A stretch of 64,000 nucleotides of DNA, from assembly GCF_024166365.1 (NCBI RefSeq), contig NC_064834.1, positions 56,090,001 through 56,154,000 on the forward strand, read 5' to 3'. The notes under the pieces were generated by a model. The model was given only the letters and a program-made list of their open reading frames with translations. It searched no databases and was not told the DNA's origin. This stretch comes from Elephas maximus indicus. Lineage: Eukaryota; Chordata; Mammalia; Proboscidea; Elephantidae. Of the stretch, positions 10,601 to 21,636 are shown one piece after another (the first letter of the stretch is position 1; each line of letters opens with the position of its first letter). The position numbers and the translations under genes are program-made.

Positions 10601-10681
10601 TAAAATAGCTAAAACAATTTTGAAAAGAGGAATAAAGTAGGAGGAGCCAGTCTACCTGATTTCAAGACTTATATAACACAC

Positions 10682-10765
10682 GGACAGTGTTTTGTTCTGT
10701 TGTATTTAGGGTTGCTGAGAGTAGGAACTAACTCGACAGCACCTAGCAACAACAATATCATGATC
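10682..10765 (+). mobile_element. RTE 3' tail fragment
   Basis: GGACAGTGTTTTGTTCTGTT, GTTGCTGAGAGTAGGAACTA, ending AGCACCTAGCAACAACAA. Only the last 80 or so bases of the element are present, typical heavy 5' truncation. Confidence 0.8.
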
Positions 10766-11230
10766 CTTTTGCTGATGGAGTTTATAATCTACTTGAGGAG
10801 AGAGGCATTAATTATATCTCTACACAAACAGACATAAAAATGTAACTGTAATAATGCTTCAATGAAGAGGTGCGCAGTCCTTGGAGAACATGTAATAGGT
10901 GGTGTGACTCATAGTTTATTGCCCAAACTGGGACACTTTTGAGTGTGAAAGAGGTTGATATTAATAATTAGACTGGGAGAATGCACAGAAACTGGGACAT
11001 ATGAGCACCCTAATGGGGGGGGGTCTCTGACTTAGTGAGGTCAGGGGAGGCTCCCTGAAGGAGGTGAAGCTAGACTTAAGATCTGAAGGAAGAGTGAGAC
11101 TGAATTAGGCAAGGGGGAAGGGAAGAGCATTCTTGACAGTGGGGACAACATGAGCAAAAGCCCTGGCAGGAGGGAGCCAGGATGTTGGGGAGCACAGAGA
11201 GTCGGGCACACTCTGCCTGCTAGGAATACA
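10766..11230 (-). mobile_element. L2 LINE relic
   Basis: Old L2 3' region in reverse: GGCTCCCTGAAGGAGGTGAA, GAAGAGCATTCTTGACAGTG, ACATGAGCAAAAGCCCTGGC. Very diverged, and the ends are approximate. Confidence 0.5.
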
Positions 11231-12019
11231 GGGAACCCCCTGGAGTGTTTCAGCAGGAGAGGCCTAGCTGGGGTTTACTTCCTCTGACCTCAGCCTCCCT
11301 CTCTTTCCTTCTGCCCTCCTGAAGGCTGAGTTTGGTTGTAGTGGCCTGTTTGTTTTGAGGTTATATTTAGTTCCCCTGCTTTGCTCTCTCTGCCATGCTT
11401 GAAAGATTTCCCAAGAACTGCCAGCTCTCCTAGGCTCCCCTGTGCTCCTGATTCTGACTCATGGATGGGTGAGTGGGTCATGGTGCCTGAGCAGGGTGTC
11501 ACAGATGCACTGCCTTCTCTGGCTGGCAGCAGCTCACTCAGCCTTGGGCCATTTCTGAGGTCTTTCCTGTCCCTCCTTGCAGCAGGACCCTGCTTTTGAG
11601 CTGTAACCCCCATCCTTTGGGGAAGCTTCTTCCCCTCGTTTCTCCACCCAGAATTCTTTTTCCTGCTTCTCTTGTATCTAGGCTTTCTCTTAGAAAAGCT
11701 TCCACCTGTGCCTTGAACTGTGGGTTTAAACTCTTGGTCACTAGGGTCTCAGTCTATATCATAGAGACATTGACCCAGAGTCTGACCACTTTGAAGGACT
11801 CTGGCAACAGAATTGTTCAGGGTCATAGCATCAAGTCAGTCACTGCGGCCATTTCTATGAAGTTACTTGAATTTTAAATCTGATCTTACTTTGGAAAATG
11901 AAAGAATTGACTTCTCATAGAAGAAACTCAGGCATCAGCAAGCAGATATGAAACATACTTTTTTTTTTTTGGAGGGGGTTAAAATTAAGGAGGGGTTGTA
12001 AAGGGTCTAAATAATGATT
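11231..12019. other. Unassigned intergenic DNA
   Basis: Moderately GC-rich, with opposing open frames at 11290-11877 that have no domain or splice support. A T10 run at 11959-11968 is the only simple feature. Confidence 0.5.
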
Positions 12020-12240
12020 TATTAAGTGCTTTTAATGTACCAGACACCACTACTTGGACATTATTTCATGGAATCCTCAAAAAAGTTATTAGAGCTAGGG
12101 ACTTTGGTTATCCCCATTAAAATGGTGGGGAAACCAAGGCTCAGAGGGGTTAAAACACCTTGCCCAAGGTCACTCAGCAAGTAAGCCAGAGCTAGGATTT
12201 GAACTTCTGTCTGAATCCACAATCACTGTGTTTGACCATA
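12020..12240 (-). mobile_element. MIR SINE
   Basis: One of the better preserved copies: TTTATTAAGTGCTTTTAATG, TATCCCCATTAAAATGGTGG, CCAAGGCTCAGAGGGGTTAA, TTGCCCAAGGTCACTCAGCA, and the tRNA-like B-box region GGATTTGAACTTCTG. Confidence 0.85.
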
Positions 12241-13052
12241 TGCACTGTAGTCTCCCTGAAGATCACATCCCATCTCTGCCTTTTCTTTTTCTCTCTTCTC
12301 AGCACTCCCATCACCATCCAAGCACCTCTTCTCTCTCTCCTCTCATTCGCTTTACTGCTTTTTCCCTCAGTCTCATTTTCTTCTCTTCCCTGGGTCTTAG
12401 ACCTCCAGTGGCACCCCCTGTAACAGGTCAGCTCTGCTTGGGTGTCTCAGAGCCTGGCCAGGACTAGGGTAGCATCTCACTGTCACTGGTGCTTAGAGTT
12501 CCACATGGATATCTAATGCCTTGGTTAAGCACGGTAAGCGTCTAGTGGCACCTCTTCAAATGCAAATATTGTATTCCTGGGAGGAGGGATCCATGAAGAC
12601 ATCAATATTTGAGTATGAATTAGATCCTCACCTGTGTATAAACTTGGTTGGGGAAGTACAGAATGAGGAGTGGCGGGAACAGAAAAGGGAGGATGGAAAC
12701 AAAGAAGACTCTCTCTAAGCACATATTGGGTTCTAGAAATCAGATTGTGCATTGGCTTGGGTCAGGAAGGGGCCAAATCCAGGGAACTGACACCTGTGAC
12801 TATACTGAGGTCAACTAAAACAACAGCTGCATCCCTTTCTATTTGTGTAGCTCTTTAAAACTTGCTTAGTGTTCCCTGTAAATTGTCTCCTTTTACCCTC
12901 AAATCCAGCGAAGTGGGTTTTCTTTCTCTCGTTACGACCGTTAGACTTGTTAAAATCTCTCAGCTGGCAGTGGTACAGCCAGGACTAGAGTTTAAGTCAT
13001 CTCATAGCCTCATCTTTACCTCTTCTAGAAAATGCCTTGCTTTTTTGTTGTT
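12241..13052. other. Unassigned intergenic DNA
   Basis: Includes a pyrimidine-rich stretch (12270-12400) that gives overlapping low-complexity frames. The rest is ordinary unique sequence. Confidence 0.5.
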
Positions 13053-13288
13053 AAAAAAGAAAAAAACAAACAAGAAAAAAAAAAAAAACCCTGTTGCCCT
13101 CAAGTCAATTCTAGCTCATCATGACCCCATGTATTACAGAACAGAACTGCCCCGTAGTGTTTTCTTGGCTGTAATCTTTATGGAAGCAAATCACCAGGAC
13201 GTTCTTCCATGGTGCTGCTGGGTGGGTTTGAAATGCCAACCTTTAAGTTAGTAGTCAAGTGCAAACCGTTTGTGCTTCGGGTACCCAG
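13053..13288 (-). mobile_element. AfroSINE with long A-rich tail
   Basis: The tail (on the plus strand an interrupted A-run of about 36 bases) is at the left. It is followed by CTGTTGCCCTCAAGTCAATT, GAACTGCCCCGTAGTGTTTT, and a reversed head ending AAACCGTTTGTGC. Confidence 0.9.
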
Positions 13289-13374
13289 TACCCAGGTACT
13301 TTAATTAAATTACCCAACTCTTCTTTCTGTCTTCTGCACAGCTTCATTCATTCCGTTACAGTTTCATCCACTTG

Positions 13375-13612
13375 AAAAATATTTTTTAAGGTCTTTGTGT
13401 TCATCAGGCACTATGTTAAACTTTTACATATATTATTTCATTTATTTCTCAAAACAACCGTACGAGGAAGATGTTAGGATACTTTTTTTAAGATGAGAAA
13501 ACTGTGGCTAGGAGAGATTAAATAACTTGCCCAGGGTTACACTGCCAATAGGAGGTGATGGTGACATTTAAAATCAGGTCTGGCTGACACAAAGTTAGTG
13601 CTTCTAACTGTT
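13375..13612 (-). mobile_element. MIR SINE
   Basis: Shows CATCAGGCACTATGTTAAAC, AAAACAACCGTACGAGGAAG, AAGATGAGAAAACTGTGGCT, and AACTTGCCCAGGGTTACACT in MIR reverse order, ending near AGTGCTTCTAACTGTTAAGT. Confidence 0.82.
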
Positions 13613-14134
13613 AAGTACATGTGCTAGGACAGCCATGAAAATGTATCTCTGTCCACTAGTTGACCAATCTATCACCATGTTAGCACAAGACCATGATGTC
13701 CACAGGCTGCTACCAGCCAGTGACAGGCTGAGGCAGAGATATGATGGCAGGCCAGTTACTGGGAGATAGGGGACTCCTCTGATGGTGAGATTGATTCAAG
13801 GACTCCCCATCAGCCTTGCCAAACTTTCTTAGAACTGCCCGGTAATCTAAGACGCTCTTACTCAGCTTTTCTTCCTTCCCTCTGTCCTTCACAAGAGTCA
13901 AACCTACATCTTAGTCTGACGGCTCCCAGTCACTCCCACTCCCTCCCACTTTCCTTGCACATTTTTTGCACATCCGATCTGGTTCAGGAGCCGACATGAC
14001 AGCAGCTAACAACAACAATTCTCTCTTGGCATCTGCTTCTTGAAGGACCTAGATTAAAACACCTCCATTTCTGGCCTTTGGGGGTGGGGTCAGAACTTGA
14101 GTAAGGAAGCTGAGGTGGACGCAAGTGTCTTCCT
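13613..14134. other. Unassigned intergenic DNA with a possible RTE tail
   Basis: Mostly unassigned. The end of the stretch at 13985-14020 (GAGCCGACATGACAGCAGCT, then AACAACAACAA) resembles an RTE 3' terminus, but too little remains to be sure. Confidence 0.35.
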
Positions 14135-14149
14135 CCTCCTGGCGTCCTT

Positions 14150-14389
14150 TTTTTTTTTTTTTAATTGTTGTAAAAATATATATTACACAACATTTGGAAA
14201 TTTAACATTTTTCATGTGTTACAATTTAGTGACATCAATTACATTAATCATGTTGTGCAACCATCACCAATATCCATTCTGAAAATTCCATCGCCATAAA
14301 CAGAAACTCAGCTTCCTAAAGAATGACTTCCCTTTTCCCCTTCCATCACCCCTGGTAACCGGTAGTAAACTTTGGTCTCTATACATTTG
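14150..14389 (-). mobile_element. L1 3' UTR, 5'-truncated insertion
   Basis: A poly(T) run (the L1 poly(A) on the other strand) is followed by reverse L1 3' UTR wording: CATGTTGTGCAACCATCACC, TTCCCTTTTCCCCTTCCATC, CCCCTGGTAACCGGTAGTAA. Flanked by CCTCCTGGCGTCCTT (14135-14149) and CCTCCTGGCTTCCTT (14390-14404), a 15-base duplication with one mismatch. Confidence 0.88.
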
Positions 14390-14404
14390 CCTCCTGGCTT
14401 CCTT

Positions 14405-15139
14405 GTCAGGAGATAGTACTTGAGATTCAGCAGGATATAGCCAACTCTCCTAAGCTTGGTGATTTTTGAGACAGTCCAGGAGTACTGCCCACTCTTTCTT
14501 TTTGAAATACTCATTTCCCTTGACTTCTGTGATCCTGCACTCTTCTGGTTCCTCTCCTGCCTCTCAAATGCCCCTCCTTAGTCTTTCTGTCTGTCCTTTT
14601 GGCTCATCCTCTCCCCAATGTCAAGGGTATTAGTTGGATGTTCTCATTTCTCATGCTGTGAAAAGACACTCTTTCCTTTAAGAAATACAGCTTTGCATTT
14701 AGGGTCACTGGGGACAAGAATAAAACTAAAACCTATTTTCCTGCAAACCTTCCTTCCCAACTGCATCCACCTCATTAGATTTATGCTTGCCTTTTCTTTT
14801 GGAGACATGACTAGGGGGAAAATGTCGACAACGTTGCTGAGGACTTTCAGCAGCTTAATGAGTATATTCTTTTCCAGAGGTTGTTAACTTTCCATTGTTG
14901 ACTTTATTTCTTCAGCCTGAAGTAAAGTTAGGCTACTTGAATACAGGCCTGGAATTCACCAGTCACAATTTTTCTTCCTTACTAGGGGATATCATTTAAA
15001 GATAAGGGAAGCCATTGGCTAAATCACCAATCTCTTGAAATTGCTAGGCTGTTGTGGAAGTCGTGGCATGACCCAAAGCACCCACCAGCATTAGTCCTCA
15101 TGGTGTGTACCTCACAGTGTATACCTCATGGCATGCTGC
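14405..15139. other. Unassigned intergenic DNA
   Basis: No repeat or gene recognised. The frame at 14618-14887 has no signature residues. Confidence 0.5.
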
Positions 15140-15428
15140 AGAACACTGGCTTTAGAGCAAGACATCTGAATGCAAATCCTGTTTCCTCTGCTTGGAGGTT
15201 GTGTGATCTGGGCAGGAAGGCAGTATAGACCACTGTGTAAAAACTCAGCTCAAATATCAGACAAATTTGAGTTTAAACCCCTAGTTCTGTCACTCAGGAG
15301 CTGTGCATCCCAACCTCTCTGAATCAAATTTTCCTCACCTGTAAAACGAGGTTAAAGAGATGGCCTCATGAGAGAGTTTAGAGGAATGAGAACACTTACA
15401 GCCGCATGTATCTGGCACTTAATCAATG
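15140..15428 (+). mobile_element. MIR SINE relic(s)
   Basis: MIR blocks appear twice: ACACTGGCTTTAGAGCAAGA with TTGTGTGATCTGGGC at 15143-15214, then AAATTTGAGTTTAAACCCCT, AGTTCTGTCACTCAGGAGCT and TTCCTCACCTGTAAAACGAG. This is either two neighbouring copies or one with an internal duplication. Confidence 0.65.
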
Positions 15429-15648
15429 TGAGGCCTTGTTGTAAGTGCTGTATGTACATTACGTTTAATCTTTACTAAAACCCTGTATGATCCCCATTCC
15501 CATTTACACATGAGGAATGGAAGCACAGAGAGGTAAAGTAATTTGTCCAAGGTCACACAGCTGATAGGCGGTAGGGCTGGAATCCGAACACAGGTAATTT
15601 AGCTCTAAGTTTTTTTTATGGACTCTTAATCACTGTGCTAGAATGCTG
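15429..15648 (-). mobile_element. MIR SINE
   Basis: CATTCCCATTTACACATGAG, GAAGCACAGAGAGGTAAAGT, TTGTCCAAGGTCACACAGCT, and GGAATCCGAACACAGG in order. It lies tail to tail with the preceding forward copy. Confidence 0.82.
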
Positions 15649-15910
15649 GCGGGTCCTTACCACACATCTGGTTTAGAGTTCGTGTTCAATGTATGTGAGT
15701 GCTCATCAATATCATCAATGTTTTCTTCTCTACCATCACTACTTCACCTGTATGAGTTTGTTTCTCAGTCTATTGACTGCCCACTTTGTCAGCATTAAAT
15801 GAAGCAATGGATATAAAAGACAATGTCTAACTCAAAGAATGCCCCTTCCTCCTTCTCTTCTACTTTTTTTTCATCGCAAAGTCTTTGGTGCTTTTGTGGG
15901 CAAGATTCTT

Positions 15911-16116
15911 TTTTTTTTTTAATTGTGCTTTAGGTGAAAGTTTACAGCTCAAGTTAATTTCTCATACACAAATTTATGCACATATTGTTTTGTGACATCG
16001 GTTGTAATCCCCACAATGGACAGCACACTCCCCCTTTCCACCCTGGGTTCACTGTGTCCATTCAACTAGTTCCTGTACCTGCTTGCCTTCTCATCCTGCC
16101 TCTGGACAGGAGACAC
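15911..16116 (-). mobile_element. L1 3' end, 5'-truncated insertion
   Basis: Begins with a T11 run, then ATTGTGCTTTAGGTGAAAGT, CACATATTGTTTTGTGACAT, and CACCCTGGGTTCACTGTGTC, the reverse of the 3' end of the lineage's L1. Flanked by a perfect 16-base duplication, TGTGGGCAAGATTCTT, at 15895-15910 and 16117-16132. This looks like a clean and fairly young insertion. Confidence 0.92.
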
Positions 16117-16389
16117 TGTGGGCAAGATTCTTAACATCACTAGCTATACCTATGACCACTGGGTAGAAGGTCACCTCTCTCCTACTCTCACCTCCTTCAG
16201 GGTGATGTTGGTTTTACTCGTGAAGCATTCCACTCCACTCTGATGACAAGAGTTAACTCTACATAGACATTGTTTGAAATGTAACCTAATTATTATTTTA
16301 TTTCAACTTGATCTTCCTTGAGAAGTATATGATGAAAGTGAATGGAGTTGCTTTCTCTCTCTGTTGTACTGTGAGCCGTAGAGTATATT

Positions 16390-16524
16390 TTCAACTCATA
16401 ATTAACCCATGTGACAGAGTAGAATTGCCCCATAGGGTTTTCTAGGCTGTAGTCTTTATGGAATGAGATCACCAGGTCTTTCTCCTATGGAGCGACTGGG
16501 TGGGCTCAAACTACCAACCTTTCT
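16390..16524 (-). mobile_element. AfroSINE, partial
   Basis: GACAGAGTAGAATTGCCCCA, TAGGCTGTAGTCTTTATGGA, and CTACCAACCTTTC. The tail side is eroded and the outer head is missing. Confidence 0.82.
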
Positions 16525-16579
16525 CTAAGAACTACTTATTTTTTCATGATGGGTATAGTAAATATTTATCACTTCTGTT

Positions 16580-17052
16580 GTTGTTATTGTTGTTTGTTTG
16601 TCCTGCCCAGAATCTGAACTCCCTTTCTGTGTTAATGGGGGGATTCTCACCTATGAGGCAAATCCAGCTCCCCCAGCATCTCTAAGGCAGGGGCTAGTGA
16701 CCCACACTTGGTCAGTGAATGCTAGTGATAAAAAGAAGCAGATAGAAGGTTAGTTGGTGCCAGTGGAGGTAGCAGTCACATCCAGATTCCAGGCGAAGCA
16801 AGAGCCACTGTATTGGCAGCAACATCCAGCATTCATCACTGGTGGTGTTGGTCTAAGCATCTCAGGCTTGGTGATGGTGGCAGTGGGGTCCTTATAGGAT
16901 CATTTCCGTGGTGTGATTTCAGCTGCGATTATGGCTGTGGATCCAGCACTTCTAGCAATTCTGCGACTTCTCCAATACCCTTTAATAAACTCACTTTCTG
17001 CTTAAACCAGAATTGTTTTCTGTTGCTTGCAACATGAACACTGACTGATATC
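16580..17052 (+). mobile_element. Probable LTR relic
   Basis: Carries TTTAATAAACTCACTTTCTG (polyadenylation-signal-like) followed by GTTGCTTGCAACATGAACAC and TGACTGATATCA, a common layout at the 3' end of mammalian LTRs. No coding remnants are present, and the 5' limit is a guess at the TGTCCTGCCCAGAATCTGAA block or slightly left of it. Confidence 0.4.
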
Positions 17053-17204
17053 ATGAGATAAAGTGTGGAGGAGAATAGTATCAATAAGGTCTTAGAGCTT
17101 CTGCCTCTTTAGAAAGTATACACATTCAAAAAAGAACAAATGACTAGTAGTTGTAGCAGAAGTGTTATTATTTACACATTTATATACATCTGTTAAGTCT
17201 TTTA

Positions 17205-17300
17205 TCACACATTTGAGGATCAGTGCTGTGCCAGGCATTGGGCCAAGTGCTGAGGATACAGTACTGAACAAAATAAACACTTCTTGCCTTCATGGACATG
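17205..17300 (-). mobile_element. L2 LINE 3' end
   Basis: GCTGTGCCAGGCATTGGGCC, AGTGCTGAGGATACAGTACT, GAACAAAATAAACACTTCTT, CCTTCATGGACATGCA is the reverse of the L2 3' terminus. Confidence 0.72.
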
Positions 17301-18289
17301 CAGTGGCAAGAAGACCTGATTTTAATAATCTTTTGGCTGCTTTTATCTGCATTTTAGGTTTTGTTTTGTCATCATTTTTCTCTGTAGATATTCAGAGAGT
17401 TACGACATAGACTGTTGTTTTGTTGTTAATCAATTTTCTCTTTATTCTAAAAACAACGTGAAGTGGCTTATCAAAAATGCATAGTATAGTAAGATCAAAG
17501 AGTATCAAACAATAAAAACAAACAGTGTTTAATATAACGGGAGAGGAGACTGAAAACCATACTGAGAAATCTCCTTCTGAAGACAGAGCAAGTGAACTCA
17601 GGTTGTCTATCAAAGCAAACAAGAAAACAAGGAGGGGAGACAAAGCCAGTTAAAGAAATCTTTAAAAAAAAAAAAAAGTCAGTTTAATAACAGAAACCTG
17701 TTTTTCCTGGATCTAAGTTTTATGAGGAATTTGTCTTTAGGTTCTTATATAAGGGATGCTGAACACTTCAAAAAAACACGAGGAAAAGGCATAATTGGAA
17801 ACCTTCTATATATGTGCCTGCTGTGGGTGCTGATGGCATGAGACCTATTGGATGATTGGGGCTGGGTGTGTGTTATGTATATTTATGAAGTCAGGGAGAA
17901 AACCAGGTTCCCAGAGGTATTTCACTGTGATGGTTAAAAACAAAACAAAAACCTCAGAGAAGTCTTATTTGGGTGACAGTCACTATAATCTCATGGATAA
18001 CTTACGGCCCACAGCTCATTTTCTCCAGTTGTTTGTACCAGGGATAGAAACCCTGGAGGGAAAATGCATTCGCAATGTGGGCTTCTTTGCTATTCCCCTG
18101 GAGTTGGGTAAGGGCTAATCCTGGCTCTTAACCTGCCTTTCCCAGCTGAAGTAGGCATTCTGCTACCAAGAGAAATGGGAGCCCGTTCTAACTTTAGCCC
18201 TCTCTTTTAAATCTCAAATTGTCATAGGATAACTCCCATCTTACAGCTGGGAAGATAAAGAATTCAATGATGATGATGGTGTTGATAAT
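17301..18289. other. Unassigned intergenic DNA
   Basis: AT-rich to 17700, then mixed. The open frames here, including 17392-17643 (-) and 17852-18118 (+), show no family signature. Confidence 0.5.
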
Positions 18290-18560
18290 GGATACAATGT
18301 CAGATACTATGGGGTAATGGAGGAAGGCTTCATGAAAGAGCTGGCATTTTAAACCAGGCCATGATGGAGATGCGGCAAAGGGCACATGCCAGGTCTAAGG
18401 AATAGAGTAGGAAAGTTCATGGTGGTGAGAAAGTATCCAGAGACTTGGATATCATTCTTAAGAGTTTGAACTCTGTGAACAATGGGTGGTCACTCTAGAG
18501 GAGGAAGGCAGTCAGTTACAACCTTCCCTATGTTTTAGAAGCCAACTTTGCCAGCAGCGT
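18290..18560 (-). mobile_element. L2-like relic
   Basis: GGAAGGCTTCATGAAAGAGC, TGGCATTTTAAACCAGGCCA, GAATGTGAACTCTGTG-like and GGTGGTCACTC wording typical of reverse L2. Diverged. Confidence 0.45.
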
Positions 18561-18647
18561 GGAGCTGCACTATCCAAAACAGCACCCAGGAGCCACATGG
18601 GGTTATTGACCACTAAGAATGTGGCTAATCTGAATAAAGACGTGAGA

Positions 18648-18840
18648 AGCCCTGGTGGTGCAGCAGTTAAGCGCTTGGCTGCTAACTGAAAGGTCGGTGT
18701 TCAAACCCACCAGTGGCTCCACAGGAGAAAGGTGTGGCAGTCTGCTTCCATAAAGATTACAGCCTTGGAAGCCCTATGGGGCAGTTCTACCTTGAGTTGG
18801 AATCAACTTGATGGCAATGGTTTTTTTGTTTGTTTTTGGT
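18648..18840 (+). mobile_element. AfroSINE, long form
   Basis: Starts AGCCCTGGTGGTGCAGCAGT. The pol III box A-like segment is TGGTGCAGCAG and the box B-like segment is GTGTTCAAACC. The long-form middle block (CTGCTTCCATAAAGATTACA) is present, and it ends in a T-rich tail after GATGGCAATGG. Confidence 0.93.
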
Positions 18841-19029
18841 TTATGAGTGTAAGATATACACTGGATTTCAAAGACTTCATACAAAAATATGTAAAATGCT
18901 GTGTTAATAATTTTCATATTGATTACAAGTTGAAATAAAATATTTTGAACATATTTGGTTAAATGAAATATTTTATTAAAATTAATTTCACTAGTTTCTT
19001 TTTATTGAGGCTACTAGAACATTATGTGG

Positions 19030-19620
19030 GTGGCATAATTCTATTGGACAGTGCTGGTATGGAGGTTGGCTTGGAGAGGGGAAGCAATGAAGATCAGGAG
19101 AATATAGGAAGCTATTGCAAAACCCTAGACAAGAGAAGATGAGGATCTGGGAATGGCAGGAGAGGGCCGGTAAACAGACTTTGTCAGCAGGACTTGACGA
19201 CTGTTTTTCTGGATGCTGGGATTAGAAAGAGGGAGAAGTCAAGGCTGGGTGTCAAGTATCTACTTTGGGTGAGTGAGAAGATGGAAGATGATTTCTAAAA
19301 CTTGCTTCATGCCGGTTTCAGTGTGGGCATGCAATGTGGAATTCAGGTGTAAAGCTTGAAAGAGAGGACAGACTAGAGCTATAGATTGAGGAGTCAACAG
19401 CAAGAGGAGATAGTTGAAGCACAGAAATGGAGATCATTGAGCTCACTTAGGGAGGGAGAGTAGAATGAGAGCCAAGTACAGACAGTTGGGTGAAGTTTGG
19501 GGGGGTGGGGCTCAGAATTTAAGAGGTGGTGGTGGGAGTGAGGAAAGAGAGGCTGGTGAGCTTGACTGAGGCTGGTCAACAGTAGGAGGGACCCAGGAGA
19601 CCACGGTACCATGTAGACCA
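19030..19620 (-). mobile_element. L2-like relic
   Basis: Purine-rich reverse L2 wording: AGATCAGGAGAATATAGGAA, GCTATTGCAAAACCCTAGAC, GACTTTGTCAGCAGGACTTG. Much of the right part (19380-19620) is only weakly assignable. Confidence 0.4.
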
Positions 19621-19675
19621 AGGAAGACCTTTCCAGATGGGATGTACAGAAAGCAGAGATTTTGGACAAAGCCAT

Positions 19676-20608
19676 CTGTGGTTTAAAGTCAGGAAAGGTG
19701 TATGGCAGGGTTGTATTCTTTCACCATACCTATTCAATCTGTATGCTGAGCAAATAATCCGAGGAGCTGGACTGTATGAAGAAGGGGGCATCAGGATTGG
19801 AGGAAGACTCATTAACAACCTGCTTATGCAGATGACACAACCTTGCTTGCTGAAAGTGAAGAGGACTTGAAGCACTTACTAATGAAGTTCAGAGACCACA
19901 GCCTTCCATATGGGTTACACCTCAACATAAAGAAAACAAAAATCCTCACAACTGGACCAATAAGCAACATCATGGTAAATGGAGAAAAGGCTGAAGTTGT
20001 CAAGGATTTCATTTTACTTGGATCCACAATCAACAGCCATGGAAGCAGCAGTCAAGAAAGCAAAAGACGCGTTGCATTGGGTAAATCTGCTGCAAAGGAC
20101 CTCTTTGAAGTGTTGAAAAGCAAAGATGTCACCTTGAAGACTAAGGTGTGCCTGACCCAAGCCCTGGTATTTTCAATTACATCATATGCATATGAAAGCT
20201 GGACAATGAATAAGAAAGACCAAAGAAGAACTGACACCTTTGAGTTGTGGTGTTGGTGAAGAATACTGAATATACCGTGGACTGCCAAAAGAACGAACAA
20301 ATCTGTCTTGGAAGAAGTGCAACCAGAATGCTCCTTAGAAGCAGGGATGGTGAGACTGCATCTTACATACTTTGGACGTGTTGTCAGGAGAGATCAGTTC
20401 TCGGAGGACATCATGCTTGGCAGAGTACAGGGTCAGCAGAAAAGAGAAAGACCCTCAATGAGGTGGATTGACACCGTGGCTTGCAACAACGAGCTCAAGC
20501 CTAATAATGATTGTTAAGGATGGAGCAGGACTGGGCAGTGTTTCATTCTGTTGTGCATAAGGTCACTATGAGTTGGAACCCACTCAACAGCACCTAACAA
20601 TAACAACA
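19676..20608 (+). mobile_element. RTE/BovB-like LINE, 5'-truncated
   Basis: The last 930 or so bases of the same LINE as at 6793-9978, starting in the RT domain just before GVWQGCILSPYLFNLYA. Here the catalytic codons YADD are intact in wording (TATGCAGATGAC, about 19824-19835), but a lost base just before them shifts the frame. The C-terminal piece reads KKTKILTTGPISN ... SYAYESWTMNKKDQRR, then a stop at TGGTGA near 20257. It ends CACCTAACAATAACAAC. Confidence 0.92.
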
Positions 20609-21069
20609 CCTGTGGAGTATGTTGGGGGTTGGGTGGGGCTTTGGCTGAGTCACCTGAGGGCAGATGCCAGATTGCAGAACATCCAGTGGAGAGCAGATGG
20701 TGAGGAAGGGGAGGCTGTAGGGCTCTTTGGAGAGATTTGGGCTCTAGAGAAGGTTGGTGTGCACTAGGAGGCTGGAGAGGGAGGGGCAGTACAGGGAAGC
20801 ACCCAAGAGTTCACAGGCAAAGGGAGAAGGAGGGAGAGACTGAGGGTAGAAGGAAGAGGCGATAATCATTGGAGCAAGGCATCTGAGAAGATGGACTGGT
20901 GCATGAGGCGCTTTAAACCGTCACACCTGAGCGGGTCTTTAATCTGTTTTTTAAAGCTCTTTAGCCACATCTCCACGAGTCCATCCCGAGGGTCAGTACC
21001 TTCCCTGGGTTCCATTGGGAAGGGCCTCCTTAGGTGGGGGAGAGAGGAGGAAGGCCCCACCTCTGCTCT
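20609..21069. other. Unassigned DNA upstream of the island
   Basis: Purine-rich, repeat-free sequence between the RTE end and the first CpG-dense bases. No gene signal seen. Confidence 0.5.
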
Positions 21070-21636
21070 GTGGCCCTGACTGCCCTCGCTAGAGACCGCG
21101 GAAAGCTGTGGAGAATGGCCTGCGCACTTCCCCTGTGGCCTGGGGCTTCGGTGGCTGCACCCTCCCGGTTGTATAAGGCTTCTGACAGGAAGCCGCTCAG
21201 ACAGTCCAAACTCTCCGACCTCAGCCCAGAGCCTGATGAGAGGAGACCCTGCCCCGCGTCCTTCCACACCCTGGGCTTCAGCTCAGACTGCAGCGCCAGC
21301 TTTCCCCGGCAGGGGCGCTGGGCACCCGCGGATGGCAGGTTCCCGCCTGCGCCTGACCCGCACCCACCCCGGCCTTAGGCGCCCAAACTTTTCTTTGGAA
21401 ACCCACAGACGCCAGGTCATGTATCATTCTGGGCTAGACGTTGTCAACGGCTGCCTTCTTAGGCCCGCCTCTCTCGTTCGCAATTTCCATTTTAGCTCCC
21501 GGTGGAAAGCACGGTCAAGAAGTGGGGGCTCAGGGAACGGCAGTCGTCGCCCTCCCTCCGCCGGCTCAGGTTCCCAGGCGCCTCCTCCAGGCCTCTTGGC
21601 CCTTCCCTGGAGCTCGTTCGCCCCTTCTTCCTTTCA

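Larger units (their letters stand above)
10123..10681 (+). mobile_element. L1 ORF2 fragment, forward part of 5'-inverted L1
   Basis: Forward L1 ORF2: CTAAATTGATGTACAGGCTA, AGACAAGATTATTCTAAAAT, GTGGAAAAGCAAAGGAACTA. After the two AfroSINEs it resumes with TAGCTAAAACAATTTTGAAA and CCTGATTTCAAGACTTATAT. It is the direct continuation, in L1 order, of the end of the reverse piece near 6335, as twin priming would leave. An RTE tail at 10682 cuts it off. Confidence 0.75.
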
